From contig JAIQFB010000024.1 in NCBI GenBank assembly GCA_020073485.1, positions 1 to 64,000 on the forward strand: a stretch of DNA of 64,000 nucleotides, given 5' to 3'. The stretch is from Terriglobia bacterium (GTDB lineage Bacteria; Acidobacteriota; Terriglobia; Acidiferrales; UBA7541). The stretch's first letter is position 1; every line of letters starts with the position of its first letter. A program made the position numbers and the translations under genes. The notes below the pieces were generated by a model. It had not been told where the DNA came from and made no database searches. It saw nothing but the letters and a program-made list of their open reading frames with translations. This document shows, piece after piece, positions 14,627 to 24,040 of this stretch.

Positions 14627-17322
14627 AAAATCTGCTTCTTCATCTCCGCCAGCAAATTCAGCGCATCCAGCGGCTTCATATTGTCCAGATCCGCCTCGCG
14701 CAGCGCCTCCAGCACCTTGCGGTCCAGAGGCGTAAACAGCGCCTGCTGTTCCGGCGCAGGTTCACCCGGCGCGCCCGATCCCGGCGTCAGCCGCTCACTC
14801 AACTGGTGCTCCGCCTGTTCATGCCGCTCCAGAACTTCCCGCGCCCGCGCGATCACCGTGCCCGGCAGCCCCGCCATCCGCGCCACTTCAATGCCATAAC
14901 TCTTGTCCGCGCTCCCGGTCTCCACGCGCTTCAAAAATACAATCCCCGTCGCGGTCTCCCGCGCTGACACATGCACATTCTTGATCCCCGGCAGCAGGTC
15001 GGCAAGCTCGGTCAACTCGTGATAGTGCGTGGCAAACAACGTCCTCGATTTCGTTTCACTCGACAAATGTTCCACCACGGCCCACGCGATCGACAGCCCG
15101 TCAAACGTCGCCGTCCCGCGCCCCACTTCGTCCAGCAACACCAAGCTTGCGGGCGTCGCCGTATTCAAAATCGCCGCGACCTCCGTCATCTCCACCAGAA
15201 ACGTCGATCGCCCGCGCGCCAGATTGTCCGACGCCCCGATGCGGGTAAAAATCCGGTCGCTCACCGGCAGCCGCGCCTGGCTGGCCGGCACGAACGATCC
15301 CATCTGCGCCATCAGCACAATTAGCGCCGCCTGCCGCAAATACGTAGACTTGCCGCCCATGTTCGGCCCCGTTATCAGCAAAATCTGCTGCCCCGCATCG
15401 TCCAGATACATATCATTGGGCACAAACCGTTCGCCGCGTTGCTGCAGCAGTTGTTCGATCACCGGATGACGCCCCGCCACAATCATCATCTGGTTATCGT
15501 CCGCGAATTCCGGCCGCACATAATTCCGCGAAGCCGCCAGGCGCGCAAAATTGCCAAGCACATCCAATTGCGCCACCCCCGCCGCCGTCCGCCGCAGCCG
15601 CGCCGCCTGCTCCCCGATCCACAACCGCAATTCCACAAACAGCCGCCGCTCGATCTCCGCGATCCGTTCATCGGCGTCCAGCACCTGCCGTTCGTACTCC
15701 CGCAATTCCGGAGCCGTAAAGCGTTCCGCGTTCACCAGCGTCTGCTTGCGCTCAAAATCCGCGGGCACCAGATGCAAATTCGGCTTGGTCACCTCAATGT
15801 AATACCCAAACACCTGGTTAAACCGAATCTTCAGCGAACCGATCCCGGTGCGCTTGCGTTCGCGCTCCTCCATCGCTGCGATAATCTGTTTGCTGTGCTG
15901 CGAAAGATCGCGCAGCCGGTCCAGCTCCTCGTGATACCCGCGCCGGATCACTCCCGGATCGGAAGCCAGCGCAGGAGGATCGTCCGACAGCGCCGCTTCA
16001 ATCCGTTCGCGCACGTCCCCGAGCGCGTCCATCTGCTCATGCAGCGCCGCAAGCCGCGCCGAAGTGCAATTTTCCAGATACTTCCGCACCAGCGGTATCC
16101 GCGTGAGCGACTGCCGCAATCCCAGCAAATCGCGCGGAGACGCCACGCCCAGCGTCACGCGCCCCGCCAGCCGCTCAAGATCCTGCACCCCCGCCAGGTT
16201 GTGCCGGATTTCCTCGCGCAGCACCGTGTGCGTTTTCAACTCTTCGACCGCTGCGAGGCGCGCATCGATCTCCTCGCGGTTCACCTGCGGCCGCAGAATC
16301 CATTGCCTCAGGAGCCGCGCTCCCATCCCTGTCGCGGTTTCGTCCAGCGCCGTGAGCAGCGTCGGAGAATTTCCGCGCCCCGCATCCTCCGAAAAAATCG
16401 GCGCCACCAGTTCCAGGTTCCGCACGGTCACCGCGTCCAGCACCAGCGCGTCCGCCTGCTCGTAATACCGCACCCGGTCCATGTGCCCCAGCGCCGTTTC
16501 AAAATGGTTGCTGTTTTCCGGACCCTTGGCCGAAGTTTCCCGCAGGTAGTGAACCAGCGCCCCCGCCGCGCACACTGCCTGCGGATGCCCCGCCAGGCCG
16601 AACCCGTCGAGCGTCGCCACTCCAAACTGTTCCCGCAGCATCCGTTCGGCATAGTCCGCGCGAAACACCCACTCCTCAATGCGCGTTTCCACCGCGTCGC
16701 GCATCTCCCCGCGCGTTCCGGGACTGTGCGCGCCGCCGTCCCCGTCCGCCGAGCTGCTGGAAAACAGGCCGGCTTGCCGCGGCAACAAAATTTCGCGCGG
16801 CTTCAGCCGCTGCAACTCATCCCGCACTTTCTCGTCCGCGTCCGCGCCGGAAAATTCAGTGACCAGAAATTCCCCCGTGGTCACGTCCGCATACGCCAGC
16901 CCCACCGGCGTTCCCGACGCGCCGCGCGCCAGCGCCGCCAGATAACTGTTTTCCTTCGGTTCCAGAACGTTCGTACTGGTCACCGTTCCCGGCGTGATCA
17001 CGCGCACCACTTCGCGCCGCACCAGTTTTTTCCCTGGCCCCGGCAATTCCATCTGGTCGCAAACGGCGATCTTGTACCCAGCGCGCAGCAGGCGCGCGAT
17101 ATATCCCTCGGCCGCATGGTAGGGAACTCCGCACATCGGCACCGGCTCGCCCTTCTCCCGGTTCCGCGAAGTCAGCGTGATGGAAAGTTCGCGCGACGCC
17201 GCAATCGCATCCTCGTAAAACAGTTCGTAGAAATCGCCCAGGCGGAACAATACCAGCGCGTGCGGATAACGCGTCTTGATCCCTTGATATTGCCGCATCA
17301 GCGGAGTGGCTGGTTCAGTCAT
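14623..17322 (-). CDS. mutS: DNA mismatch repair protein MutS
   Basis: An 899-residue MutS. The N-terminal mismatch-binding domain is intact (LFRLGDFYELFYEDA, the Phe-x-Glu wedge region). The C-terminal ATPase has Walker A GPNMGGKST near residues 652-660, Walker B LVLLDEVGRGTATFDG and FATHYHEL. It recognises mispairs and recruits MutL. The ATG at 17322 is preferred because it gives MTEPATPLMRQYQ, the standard N-terminus; a further 28 upstream residues are unconserved. It is first in the mutS-anmK-lipoprotein operon. The acidic linker near residues 215-235 (SSSADGDGGAHSPGTRG) is a family-variable loop. Confidence 0.97.
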   Translation of the reverse strand: MTEPATPLMRQYQGIKTRYPHALVLFRLGDFYELFYEDAIAASRELSITLTSRNREKGEPVPMCGVPYHAAEGYIARLLRAGYKIAVCDQMELPGPGKKLVRREVVRVITPGTVTSTNVLEPKENSYLAALARGASGTPVGLAYADVTTGEFLVTEFSGADADEKVRDELQRLKPREILLPRQAGLFSSSSADGDGGAHSPGTRGEMRDAVETRIEEWVFRADYAERMLREQFGVATLDGFGLAGHPQAVCAAGALVHYLRETSAKGPENSNHFETALGHMDRVRYYEQADALVLDAVTVRNLELVAPIFSEDAGRGNSPTLLTALDETATGMGARLLRQWILRPQVNREEIDARLAAVEELKTHTVLREEIRHNLAGVQDLERLAGRVTLGVASPRDLLGLRQSLTRIPLVRKYLENCTSARLAALHEQMDALGDVRERIEAALSDDPPALASDPGVIRRGYHEELDRLRDLSQHSKQIIAAMEERERKRTGIGSLKIRFNQVFGYYIEVTKPNLHLVPADFERKQTLVNAERFTAPELREYERQVLDADERIAEIERRLFVELRLWIGEQAARLRRTAAGVAQLDVLGNFARLAASRNYVRPEFADDNQMMIVAGRHPVIEQLLQQRGERFVPNDMYLDDAGQQILLITGPNMGGKSTYLRQAALIVLMAQMGSFVPASQARLPVSDRIFTRIGASDNLARGRSTFLVEMTEVAAILNTATPASLVLLDEVGRGTATFDGLSIAWAVVEHLSSETKSRTLFATHYHELTELADLLPGIKNVHVSARETATGIVFLKRVETGSADKSYGIEVARMAGLPGTVIARAREVLERHEQAEHQLSERLTPGSGAPGEPAPEQQALFTPLDRKVLEALREADLDNMKPLDALNLLAEMKKQIL

Positions 17323-17406
17323 GCAGTTGTGCAGCGCCGCAATCGCGCGCCGATTTTGTTTTTTCCCGTAGTGTCCCGGCAGATGCGCCGCGTTAAGTCC
17401 GCCCAA

Positions 17407-17635
17407 CGAAAACCCGCCGCGCGGTTACAGGAAGTTTATACCCCGTACTCTTCGCTCCTGTCGAGCAATGCAGGAGAGTAGAAGTGAGGGAAGCTGATGA
17501 AATAAAGGAAAACGCGTCTCCCAACTGCGGCCCCCGCGCCGATTTTTCCGTTCCCTTACATCCTTTACCCCCTCTATTTCCTTTACTTCCTTACTTCTCC
17601 CTCATAAAAAAATCGCGTAAACCCGCATTCTTCGC
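17407..17635. repeat. Repeat-bearing gap upstream of mutS
   Basis: AGGAGAGTAGAAGTGAGGG and AATAAAGGAAAACGC at 17469-17512 face CCTTTACCCCCTCTATTTCC and CTTTACTTCC around 17562-17590. This is the same kind of element as at 13294-13453. No gene is visible. Confidence 0.5.
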
Positions 17636-17664
17636 TTGACAAAGATTTCAACACCGTTTACCTA
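17636..17664 (+). promoter_or_regulatory. Sigma70-like promoter of the PRC/MgtE_N/CBS gene
   Basis: TTGACA at 17636-17641 is a perfect -35. A 17-base spacer leads to TACCTA at 17659-17664, an acceptable -10. The next start codon on this strand with a good ribosome site is at 18043, so the transcript would carry a leader of about 370 bases. Confidence 0.55.
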
Positions 17665-17699
17665 GTGAGTTGGAGTTATTTTGCGTGGCCATGAGCGAA

Positions 17700-18042
17700 T
17701 CTGAAGAGCTAGAGCCCTTCCCTAGTAGCAAACGAGTGGTGTCCCGGCGTTTCCAGTCGGCCCTGATCTCAGGCCCGGCCTCTCTGGACCGCCCCAATGG
17801 GACACGGTGCCGCAAAGACCTCGGGTAATCGGGAGTTCTCCCTCACCCGCGGCCGGGCGGCGCCCTGCTGGCGGGTTTCAAGCCTTTGGGTTTCAATCAT
17901 CAATAGATACCGCAAGCTGTTGGCGTTTCCGTGCCTTGGTGCGAATCCCGGCTTGGAATACGCGGCCCGTGTCTCCATATTTAAAATTTCGGTCAGAATC
18001 CGCGGCCCTCGACACACCATCGGCTGCGGGAAGGGAGGCGAA
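17700..18042 (+). promoter_or_regulatory. Long structured 5' leader, candidate metal riboswitch
   Basis: The leader between the promoter and the metal-transport genes folds readily by eye. GTGTCCC at 17739 pairs perfectly with GGGACAC at 17799 and encloses a CCTGA..TCAGG hairpin. AGTAGC (17724) before it and GCAAAGACC (17812) after it recall the two conserved loops of the yybP-ykoY Mn2+ riboswitch (AGUAGC and GCAAGACC). A second hairpin follows at 17823-17853 (CGGGT and GGGAG pairing with CTCCC and ACCCG). Assignment to yybP-ykoY is tentative; the match was made from memory. Confidence 0.35.
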
Positions 18043-19281
18043 ATGCTGCATGCGACGGATCTTTTGGGCGGAGAAGCGTACGACCGCGACGGCCATTTCG
18101 TCGGCCACGTCACCGAACTGTTTATCGAGCCCGCCGACCAGCCCAACCGCGTCGCCCGCGTCCTTCTGGGCCGCGGCAAATACCTTCCCCTGGTTGCGCG
18201 CTACGATACCCTGGCGTTTGTCGCCCCCGGCGTCATTCGCCTCAACGTTCTCGAAAAGCAGCTCGAACACTACGAGCCCAACGAAGGCTGGCTTTCCCTG
18301 CGCAAGGATTTGCTCGACCAGCAAATCATCGATACCAGCGGCCGAAAAGTCGTCCGTGTGAATGACATCGATTTATCCGAGCACCGCACCAACGGCAACG
18401 TCGAACTCCGCGTCACCCAAGTCGACGTCGGCCTCACCGGCGCCGCGCGCCGCCTGTTGCACGGCATCGCTTCGCCGAATCTCGTCCGCAGCCTGGCCAC
18501 CAAGCTGCCCACCCGCGTCATTCCCTGGGAATTCGTCAACCTGATCGAGCCGGACCCGCTGCGCCGCGTCAAGCTCCGCATCACCCACCAGAAACTCGAG
18601 CGCATGCATCCCGCCGACCTGGCCGACATCATGGAAGATCTGTCCCCGGTCCAGCGCCAGTCCATCGTCGCCTCCCTCGACGAAGAAACCGCCGCCGAGG
18701 CCCTGGCCGAACTCGACAAGCGCCTGACCACGCAGATCGTCGAAGGCCTCAACCCGGAAAAGGCCGCCGACATCCTGGAAGAAATGGACCCCGACCAGGC
18801 CGCCGACGTCCTGGCCGACTTGACTCCCGAAAGCTCGCGCGAAGTCCTGCGCGAAATGCCCGGCGAAGAAGCCCGCGAAGTCCGCGAACTGCTGAAGTTC
18901 GACGAGAATTCCGCCGGCGGCATGATGAACACCGATTTCATTTTCGTCGGCGAAAAAGCCACCCGCGACGAAGTCGTCGACTGGATCCACGAAAAAGACG
19001 TGGACCTCGAGCAGCTCGACACCGTCTTCCTTATCAACGAGGACGCCAAATTTTCCGGCGCCGTCGCCGTCGGCCGCCTGCTTTTCGCCCCCTCCAACGA
19101 ACCCATGGAGGCCCTGAAATCCGAGCCGTTACTCTCGGTGCCGCCCGATGCCGAAGAAAAGGAAATTTTTGAGATTTTTGACAAGTACAACCTGCACAGC
19201 CTTGTCGTAGTCGACAAAGACGGCCGCCCCATGGGCGCCATCGAAGTCGACGACATAGTGACGCGTTTGCGCAATCGATAG
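18043..19281 (+). CDS. PRC-barrel / MgtE_N / CBS-pair regulatory protein
   Basis: A 412-residue soluble protein. Residues 1-65 and about 85-140 look like two PRC-barrel units (LLGGEAYDRDGHFVGHVTEL; LLDQQIIDTSGRKVVRV). Residues about 190-295 are helical repeats of the MgtE N-terminal domain (HPADLADIMEDLSP, EKAADILEEMDPDQAADVL). Residues about 300-412 form a CBS pair ending in DKDGRPMGAIEVDDIVTRL. In MgtE these cytoplasmic domains sense Mg2+ and gate the pore; here the transmembrane part is absent. The NRAMP-like gene follows on the same strand and is probably the channel it controls (inference). The start at 18043 has GGGAGG seven bases upstream. Confidence 0.85.
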   Translation: MLHATDLLGGEAYDRDGHFVGHVTELFIEPADQPNRVARVLLGRGKYLPLVARYDTLAFVAPGVIRLNVLEKQLEHYEPNEGWLSLRKDLLDQQIIDTSGRKVVRVNDIDLSEHRTNGNVELRVTQVDVGLTGAARRLLHGIASPNLVRSLATKLPTRVIPWEFVNLIEPDPLRRVKLRITHQKLERMHPADLADIMEDLSPVQRQSIVASLDEETAAEALAELDKRLTTQIVEGLNPEKAADILEEMDPDQAADVLADLTPESSREVLREMPGEEAREVRELLKFDENSAGGMMNTDFIFVGEKATRDEVVDWIHEKDVDLEQLDTVFLINEDAKFSGAVAVGRLLFAPSNEPMEALKSEPLLSVPPDAEEKEIFEIFDKYNLHSLVVVDKDGRPMGAIEVDDIVTRLRNR

Positions 19282-19375
19282 ATTGGTTTCTGACGTGTGC
19301 GGGCACTAGCGACAGCTCGCAGGAAAATAGGGAAGTGTACGAGTTCGGAATGTGTTGGTGTGGTGCGATTCCTTA

Positions 19376-19457
19376 GGAGGTCGGGGCTTCAGCCCCGATG
19401 AAAAGTATCCTTCGATCAGGGGTTTTAACCCCTGAAGCTTCAGGGCTAAAGCCCGCA
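19376..19457. repeat. GGGGCTTCAGCCCC repeat (family 2)
   Basis: GGTCGGGGCTTCAGCCCCGA is followed by GGGGTTTTAACCCCTGAAGC and CAGGGCTAAAGCCC. Each is a small palindrome. The same modules recur at about 34.4, 44.4, 57.1 and 63.2-63.5 kb. This copy lies between the regulator and the NRAMP gene. Confidence 0.75.
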
Positions 19458-19474
19458 AGAGGAAAGTCGAAATC

Positions 19475-20860
19475 GTGGCAGTGCTCGGCAAACCCGAAGA
19501 AGACAAACAGCCGATCGAGAGCCCGGCTCCGGTCGAACGCTGGAAGCTCATCCCGGGCTGGGTCGAGCCCTGGCGCGCTCGCTTAGCCGGCTGGAGCAAG
19601 CGCACGCGCTTCTGGCGCCGCCGCTTACTGCTGTTCCTGGCCGTCGTCGGCCCCGGCGTCATCACCTCCAACGTCGACAACGACGCCGGCGGCATCTCCG
19701 TCTACGCCCAGGCCGGAGCCATGTACGGCTACGCCTTGCTCTGGTCGCTCATTCCCATGACCATCGCTCTCTACGTCACCGAGGAAATGTGCGCCCGCAT
19801 GGGCGTGGTCACCGGCAAGGGCCTCTCCGACCTGATTCGCGAGGAGTTCGGATTTCGTCCCACTTTTTTCTTGATCCTTGCCGGCCTGGTTGTGGACATG
19901 GGCAACGTTTGCGCCGAGTTTGCCGGCGTGGCTGCTTCCATGCAGATTTTCCATATTTCCAAATATATCTCCGTGCCGCTGGCCGCTCTGGCGGTCTGGC
20001 TTCTCGTATTGCGCGGAACCTACCGGCAGGTCGAAAAAATATTCCTGGCGGCTTGCGTGCTCTATCTCTCCTATGTCGCATCCGCGTTTCTTGCCAAACC
20101 CGATTGGCTGGCGGCTGCTCACGACACCGTGATTCCAACCTTGCACATGGATGGCGGCTATTTGCTCATGCTGACCGCCCTCATCGGCACAACCATCGCC
20201 CCTTGGCAATTTTTCTACCTGCAGGCCGGCTTCGTCGAAAAGCGCGTCCTGGCCCGCCAATATAAGCAGGCCCGCGCGGACGTCCTGGTCGGCAGCGTCA
20301 GCTGCATGGCTATCGTCTTCTTCATTATCGTCTGCACCGGAGCCACGCTGTACGTTTCCGGCCACCACAATATCGTCGATGCCGGAGACGCGGCGCAGGC
20401 ACTCGCTCCCCTGGCCGGAAAATGGGCTGGCATGCTCTTCGCCTTCGGTCTGCTCAATGCCTCGCTGTTTGCCGCATCCATCCTGCCCTTGTCCACCGCT
20501 CATGTGATCTGCGAGGGAATGGGATTTGAAGCCGGCATCGACCACAAATTCAACGAGGCGCCGATCTTCTACAGCCTGTACACCGGAATGATCGTTGTGG
20601 GTGCCGCCATCATCCTCATCCCCAAGGCTCCGCTGGAAAAAATTCTCATTCTTTCGCAAGTGGGCAACGGCGTGTGGCTTCCGGTGGTCCTCGTTTTCAT
20701 GCTCCTGCTGGTCAATCGCCGCGACCTGATGAGCGAGTACGTCAACAACCGCACCATGAACGTCGTCGGCTGGGTCACCGCCGCCGCCGTCATCATCCTC
20801 ACCTTCGTTCTCGTCTACGTCACCATCCTGCATCCCAACGTACTCCCCGGCGCCGGCTAG
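19475..20860 (+). CDS. NRAMP-related divalent metal transporter
   Basis: A 461-residue membrane protein with about eleven hydrophobic helices after a 45-residue charged cytoplasmic N-terminus. The first helix carries SNVDNDAGG (66-73), where Mn/Fe NRAMPs have DPGN. The helix-6 motif reads GTTIAPWQFF (238-247), where they have MPHN, so the metal-binding Met is Ala. These are the positions that set metal preference. Loss of Met is reported for NRAMP-related Mg2+ transporters, so Mg2+ rather than Mn2+ or Fe2+ is possible. The start is a GTG at 19475. It follows the MgtE_N/CBS protein by 193 bases. Confidence 0.8.
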   Translation: MAVLGKPEEDKQPIESPAPVERWKLIPGWVEPWRARLAGWSKRTRFWRRRLLLFLAVVGPGVITSNVDNDAGGISVYAQAGAMYGYALLWSLIPMTIALYVTEEMCARMGVVTGKGLSDLIREEFGFRPTFFLILAGLVVDMGNVCAEFAGVAASMQIFHISKYISVPLAALAVWLLVLRGTYRQVEKIFLAACVLYLSYVASAFLAKPDWLAAAHDTVIPTLHMDGGYLLMLTALIGTTIAPWQFFYLQAGFVEKRVLARQYKQARADVLVGSVSCMAIVFFIIVCTGATLYVSGHHNIVDAGDAAQALAPLAGKWAGMLFAFGLLNASLFAASILPLSTAHVICEGMGFEAGIDHKFNEAPIFYSLYTGMIVVGAAIILIPKAPLEKILILSQVGNGVWLPVVLVFMLLLVNRRDLMSEYVNNRTMNVVGWVTAAAVIILTFVLVYVTILHPNVLPGAG

Positions 20861-21100
20861 TTTCTCCGATATAACAAAAATGAACGCCCGCCTTTCGCAG
20901 ATTTCACCGCGCATTCATCTGCGATTAATTGAGCCCGCGTATTTCTCTTTGCGCGCGCCGGAGCTTGCGTCCCCAAGCAGACTGCCGCCCCGGCCTGCAC
21001 GAGTCGCCTGGCTCTGAGACTCAGGTCCTGATTCCGAAAATTTTAGGTTTCGCGCTGGCCGTCGCCTCGGCGGCGAGCCGCCCGGAACAAAGGAGAACTG

Positions 21101-22711
21101 ATGCGCACGAAGTGTGTCTTCTCGAAGTATATCTACACGTTTACCGCTCTGCTGGCGCTCCTCGCCTTTGCCCTAGCCGCTCCACGCACTCTATGGGCGC
21201 ATGACGACGCCGATGATGCCCCCACCAAAACTCCCATCAAACATGTCGTCGTGATCTTCCAGGAAAACGTTTCCTTCGACCATTATTTCGCCACCTACCC
21301 TCACGCCAAGCCCAACGCCGATGGCTCCGTCTTTTTCAAAAAGGCGAAGGACGGCACGCCTCGCGTGAACAACCTGGAAAGCGCCGGCTTGCTCACCAGC
21401 AATCCGAACGGCGTGAATCCCTTCCGCATGGACCGCGCCTTCCCCAACACCTGCGACCAGGACCACGTGTACGGCGACGAGCAGTTTGTATTTCACGGCG
21501 GATTAATGGACGGCTTTGCGGGCACCAAGCCCGGCAGCACAGCCCTCTATAGCTGCAACGACCCCCACTACGGCAAATTCAGCGTCATGGGCTACTTCGA
21601 CGGCAACACCGTCACCGCCCTCTGGAATTACGCGCAGAATTTCGCCATGAGCGACAACCACTATGGCACCACGTTCGGTCCCTCCACGCCCGGCCTTCTC
21701 AACCTGCTTTCCGGAACCACCTATGGCGGCACAATCAAATTGAATTCGCCCGCGGGATTTATTTCCGGCGGCACGACCTTCGGCACCGTCATCGGCGACG
21801 CTGATCCCTACGGGGATAAGTGTTCCGGTGCGACGCGCGGCCAGGTCCAGATGACCGTCAATCCAAGCGTCGGAGATCTCCTGAACACCGCCGGTCTAAC
21901 CTGGGGCTCTTTCATGGGCGGCTTCAACAGCTGCACCGCGATCACCACGGGTCTCACTGGCCTCGCCTCGAGTACCGATTACATTCCTCACCACGCCTTC
22001 ACCCAATACTGGGCCTCCACGCTCAATCCCAATCACACGCCCCCGGCCTCGACCAGCATGATCGGCAAGTCCGACGGCGTCTCCAATCACGAATATGACC
22101 TGAGCTTGTTCTTCACCGCGCTCAACGAGCATCGCCTGCCCGCTGTCAGCATCCTGAAGGCCCCTGCCTACGAGGATGGTCACGCGGGATATTCCGACCC
22201 GATCGACGAGCAGTTCTTCCTGGTGAATACGATCAACGCGCTCATGAAGTCGGACGAATGGAAGGAAACTGCCGTGATCATCACCTGGGATGATTCGGAC
22301 GGATGGTATGACCATGTCATGGGGCCAATTATCAATCAATCCAACGCTCCAGAAGACCAGCTTCTAGGTCCGAAAAATTGCGGCACCCCGAAGCCGGTCG
22401 ATTCTAAAGGCGACATTCAGAATGCCCGCTGCGGATACGGCCCGCGCATTCCTCTGATGGTGATTTCGCCGTACTCCAGGAAGAACTACGTCGACCATCG
22501 AGTGCTCGACTTTTCCTCCATTCTCCGCTTCATCGAGGACAATTGGAGCTTGGGCCGCATCGGTAACGGTTCCACCGATGCTGTCGCCGGTTCGCTCTTC
22601 GGCATGTTCGACTTCGACGACCACGACCATGGCCGCCACGACCGCGATTCCAAACTCATCCTCGACCCGGTCTCGGGCCGCATCATTGATGGTGATTTTG
22701 ATTCGGAGTGA
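21101..22711 (+). CDS. Secreted phosphoesterase (phospholipase C / acid phosphatase family)
   Basis: A 536-residue protein of the phosphoesterase family (PF04185 type: bacterial phospholipase C and AcpA-like acid phosphatases). AAAGGAG precedes the ATG, and residues about 12-33 form a signal peptide (TALLALLAFALAAPRTLWA). The family opening IKHVVVIFQENVSFDHYFATYP contains the metal-binding Glu-Asn, and VIITWDDSDGWYDHV supplies the second metal site. It probably hydrolyses phosphate esters or phospholipids outside the cytoplasm. The C-terminus ends in an Asp/His-rich stretch (DFDDHDHGRHDRD). It is monocistronic by spacing. Confidence 0.85.
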   Translation: MRTKCVFSKYIYTFTALLALLAFALAAPRTLWAHDDADDAPTKTPIKHVVVIFQENVSFDHYFATYPHAKPNADGSVFFKKAKDGTPRVNNLESAGLLTSNPNGVNPFRMDRAFPNTCDQDHVYGDEQFVFHGGLMDGFAGTKPGSTALYSCNDPHYGKFSVMGYFDGNTVTALWNYAQNFAMSDNHYGTTFGPSTPGLLNLLSGTTYGGTIKLNSPAGFISGGTTFGTVIGDADPYGDKCSGATRGQVQMTVNPSVGDLLNTAGLTWGSFMGGFNSCTAITTGLTGLASSTDYIPHHAFTQYWASTLNPNHTPPASTSMIGKSDGVSNHEYDLSLFFTALNEHRLPAVSILKAPAYEDGHAGYSDPIDEQFFLVNTINALMKSDEWKETAVIITWDDSDGWYDHVMGPIINQSNAPEDQLLGPKNCGTPKPVDSKGDIQNARCGYGPRIPLMVISPYSRKNYVDHRVLDFSSILRFIEDNWSLGRIGNGSTDAVAGSLFGMFDFDDHDHGRHDRDSKLILDPVSGRIIDGDFDSE

Positions 22712-22934
22712 ACAATATTTATGGGAGAAGATTCCGGCCCGCCCGGCGCTGCATCCGGGCGAGCCGGGATCTTCGCTTCCTCGCGGCGATTTTTCCGCGA
22801 GCGCTTCGGATCTCCTGCATTTGACGCAAAGGTTATCCCCGGCGTGTTGCGCCCTGTGATGCCGTATGTTAACTTTTCAGGATCGTGGGTATTGTGTCTT
22901 CAATTCGCCGCACGCAGCTTCCGGGAATAATCGC

Positions 22935-23729
22935 GTGAACGTACCGGAATCCCTCAAACCCTCGAACCTCGCGGAAGAGCGGCTAGTCCGCGAAATCGAT
23001 GGTGACCGTCTCCCGCAGCACATTGCCGTGATCATGGATGGCAACGGCCGCTGGGCCCGCAAGCGCCATTTGCCCCGCGTCGCCGGACATCGTGCGGGAG
23101 TGCAGTCCGCTCGCACCATCATCGAAACCTGCGCGCGCCTGCAGATTCCCGCGCTCACTCTCTACGCCTTCTCCATGGAAAATTGGCGCCGCCCCAAGGC
23201 CGAAATCGATTTCCTCATGCGCCTGCTCCGCGATTACCTCCGCCGCGAGCTTCCCGTCATCCAGCGCAACAATATCCGCCTCCTGATCATCGGCCGCCCC
23301 GACCAGTTGCCCGAAGCCGTCCGCAATGACGTCGAGCGCGCCATGGCCCAGACCGCCGAAAATACCGGCATGAAGCTGGCCGTGGCCCTCAACTACGGCG
23401 GCCGCGCCGAGATCGTCGACGCCTTCAACCGCATCCTGGATCAAGCGCGCCGCAACGGCCTCGCCAGCGCCGTGGTCGACGAGGAAATGATTTCGCAAAA
23501 TCTCTACACCGCCGGCCTGCCCGATCCCGATCTTCTGATCCGCACCAGCGGCGAAATGCGCGTCTCCAATTTTCTCCTCTGGCAAATCGCCTACGCCGAA
23601 ATTTATGTCACCGAAACCCTTTGGCCGGATTTCACCCGCGCCCAGCTCTACGAGGCCCTGCTCGATTTCCAGAAGCGTGAACGCCGTTACGGCGGCCTGA
23701 CCGAATCACGCCAGAAAATCACCGCCTGA
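22935..23729 (+). CDS. uppS: Isoprenyl (undecaprenyl diphosphate) transferase
   Basis: A cis-prenyltransferase that extends farnesyl diphosphate to the C55 carrier for wall synthesis. HIAVIMDGNGRWA contains the catalytic Asp (residue 35 from the GTG start), and TLYAFSMENWRRP and LIRTSGEMRVSNFLLWQIAY...PDF are classic. The GTG at 22935 is preferred: it gives 264 residues, near the family norm. An in-frame ATG at 22866 would add 23 unconserved residues without a ribosome site. It begins the envelope gene series uppS-cdsA-dxr-rseP, although here the genes are separated by repeat-bearing spacers rather than tightly packed. Confidence 0.93.
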   Translation: MNVPESLKPSNLAEERLVREIDGDRLPQHIAVIMDGNGRWARKRHLPRVAGHRAGVQSARTIIETCARLQIPALTLYAFSMENWRRPKAEIDFLMRLLRDYLRRELPVIQRNNIRLLIIGRPDQLPEAVRNDVERAMAQTAENTGMKLAVALNYGGRAEIVDAFNRILDQARRNGLASAVVDEEMISQNLYTAGLPDPDLLIRTSGEMRVSNFLLWQIAYAEIYVTETLWPDFTRAQLYEALLDFQKRERRYGGLTESRQKITA

Positions 23730-24040
23730 CCGTGCCGCCCCTTCCGAAAAAAGTTTCCTATCCCGGCACACACGAATTTATTCCTGATCTCCTCGCGCCC
23801 ATCTTGCGCGAAAGTATTTGCAGCGAGTGGGCAGGAAATTGGTGGCACAGGCTTTTTACCCTGAGAAAGTCGAAGGGCAGCCTGTGCGGTTTTGCTTCAA
23901 GCCGGGCCCCGAGCGAACAAGCTGAAGCGTGTACCACCAGAACCCGCGTAGGCAACGCATGGGTATCATAGACCGAGGGCAGCCGTTCACCGGGCGGAGG
24001 TGATTTTCACCCGGCGCGCCCAGCACCGTGAAGGAGCTTC
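23730..24040. repeat. uppS-cdsA spacer with a GGCACAGGCT repeat (family 4)
   Basis: At 23842-23895 there is GTGGCACAGGCTTTTTACCC, then GAGAAAGTCGAAGGGCAGCC and TGTGCGGTTTT. GCACAGGCT and AGCCTGTGC form an inverted repeat with an inner CCCT/AGGG. A near-identical copy lies at 27800-27854 after rseP. No gene is seen in the 311 bases. Confidence 0.7.

Noticed and set aside
15439-17481. Long Arg/His/Pro-rich frame antisense to mutS
   Set aside because: It has no motif and arises because mutS lacks stops in the antisense frame at high G+C.
17936-17960. tRNA-like T-arm (GGTGCGAATCCCGGC)
   Set aside because: The flanking bases do not form a 5-bp T stem, and no acceptor, D or anticodon arms could be drawn.
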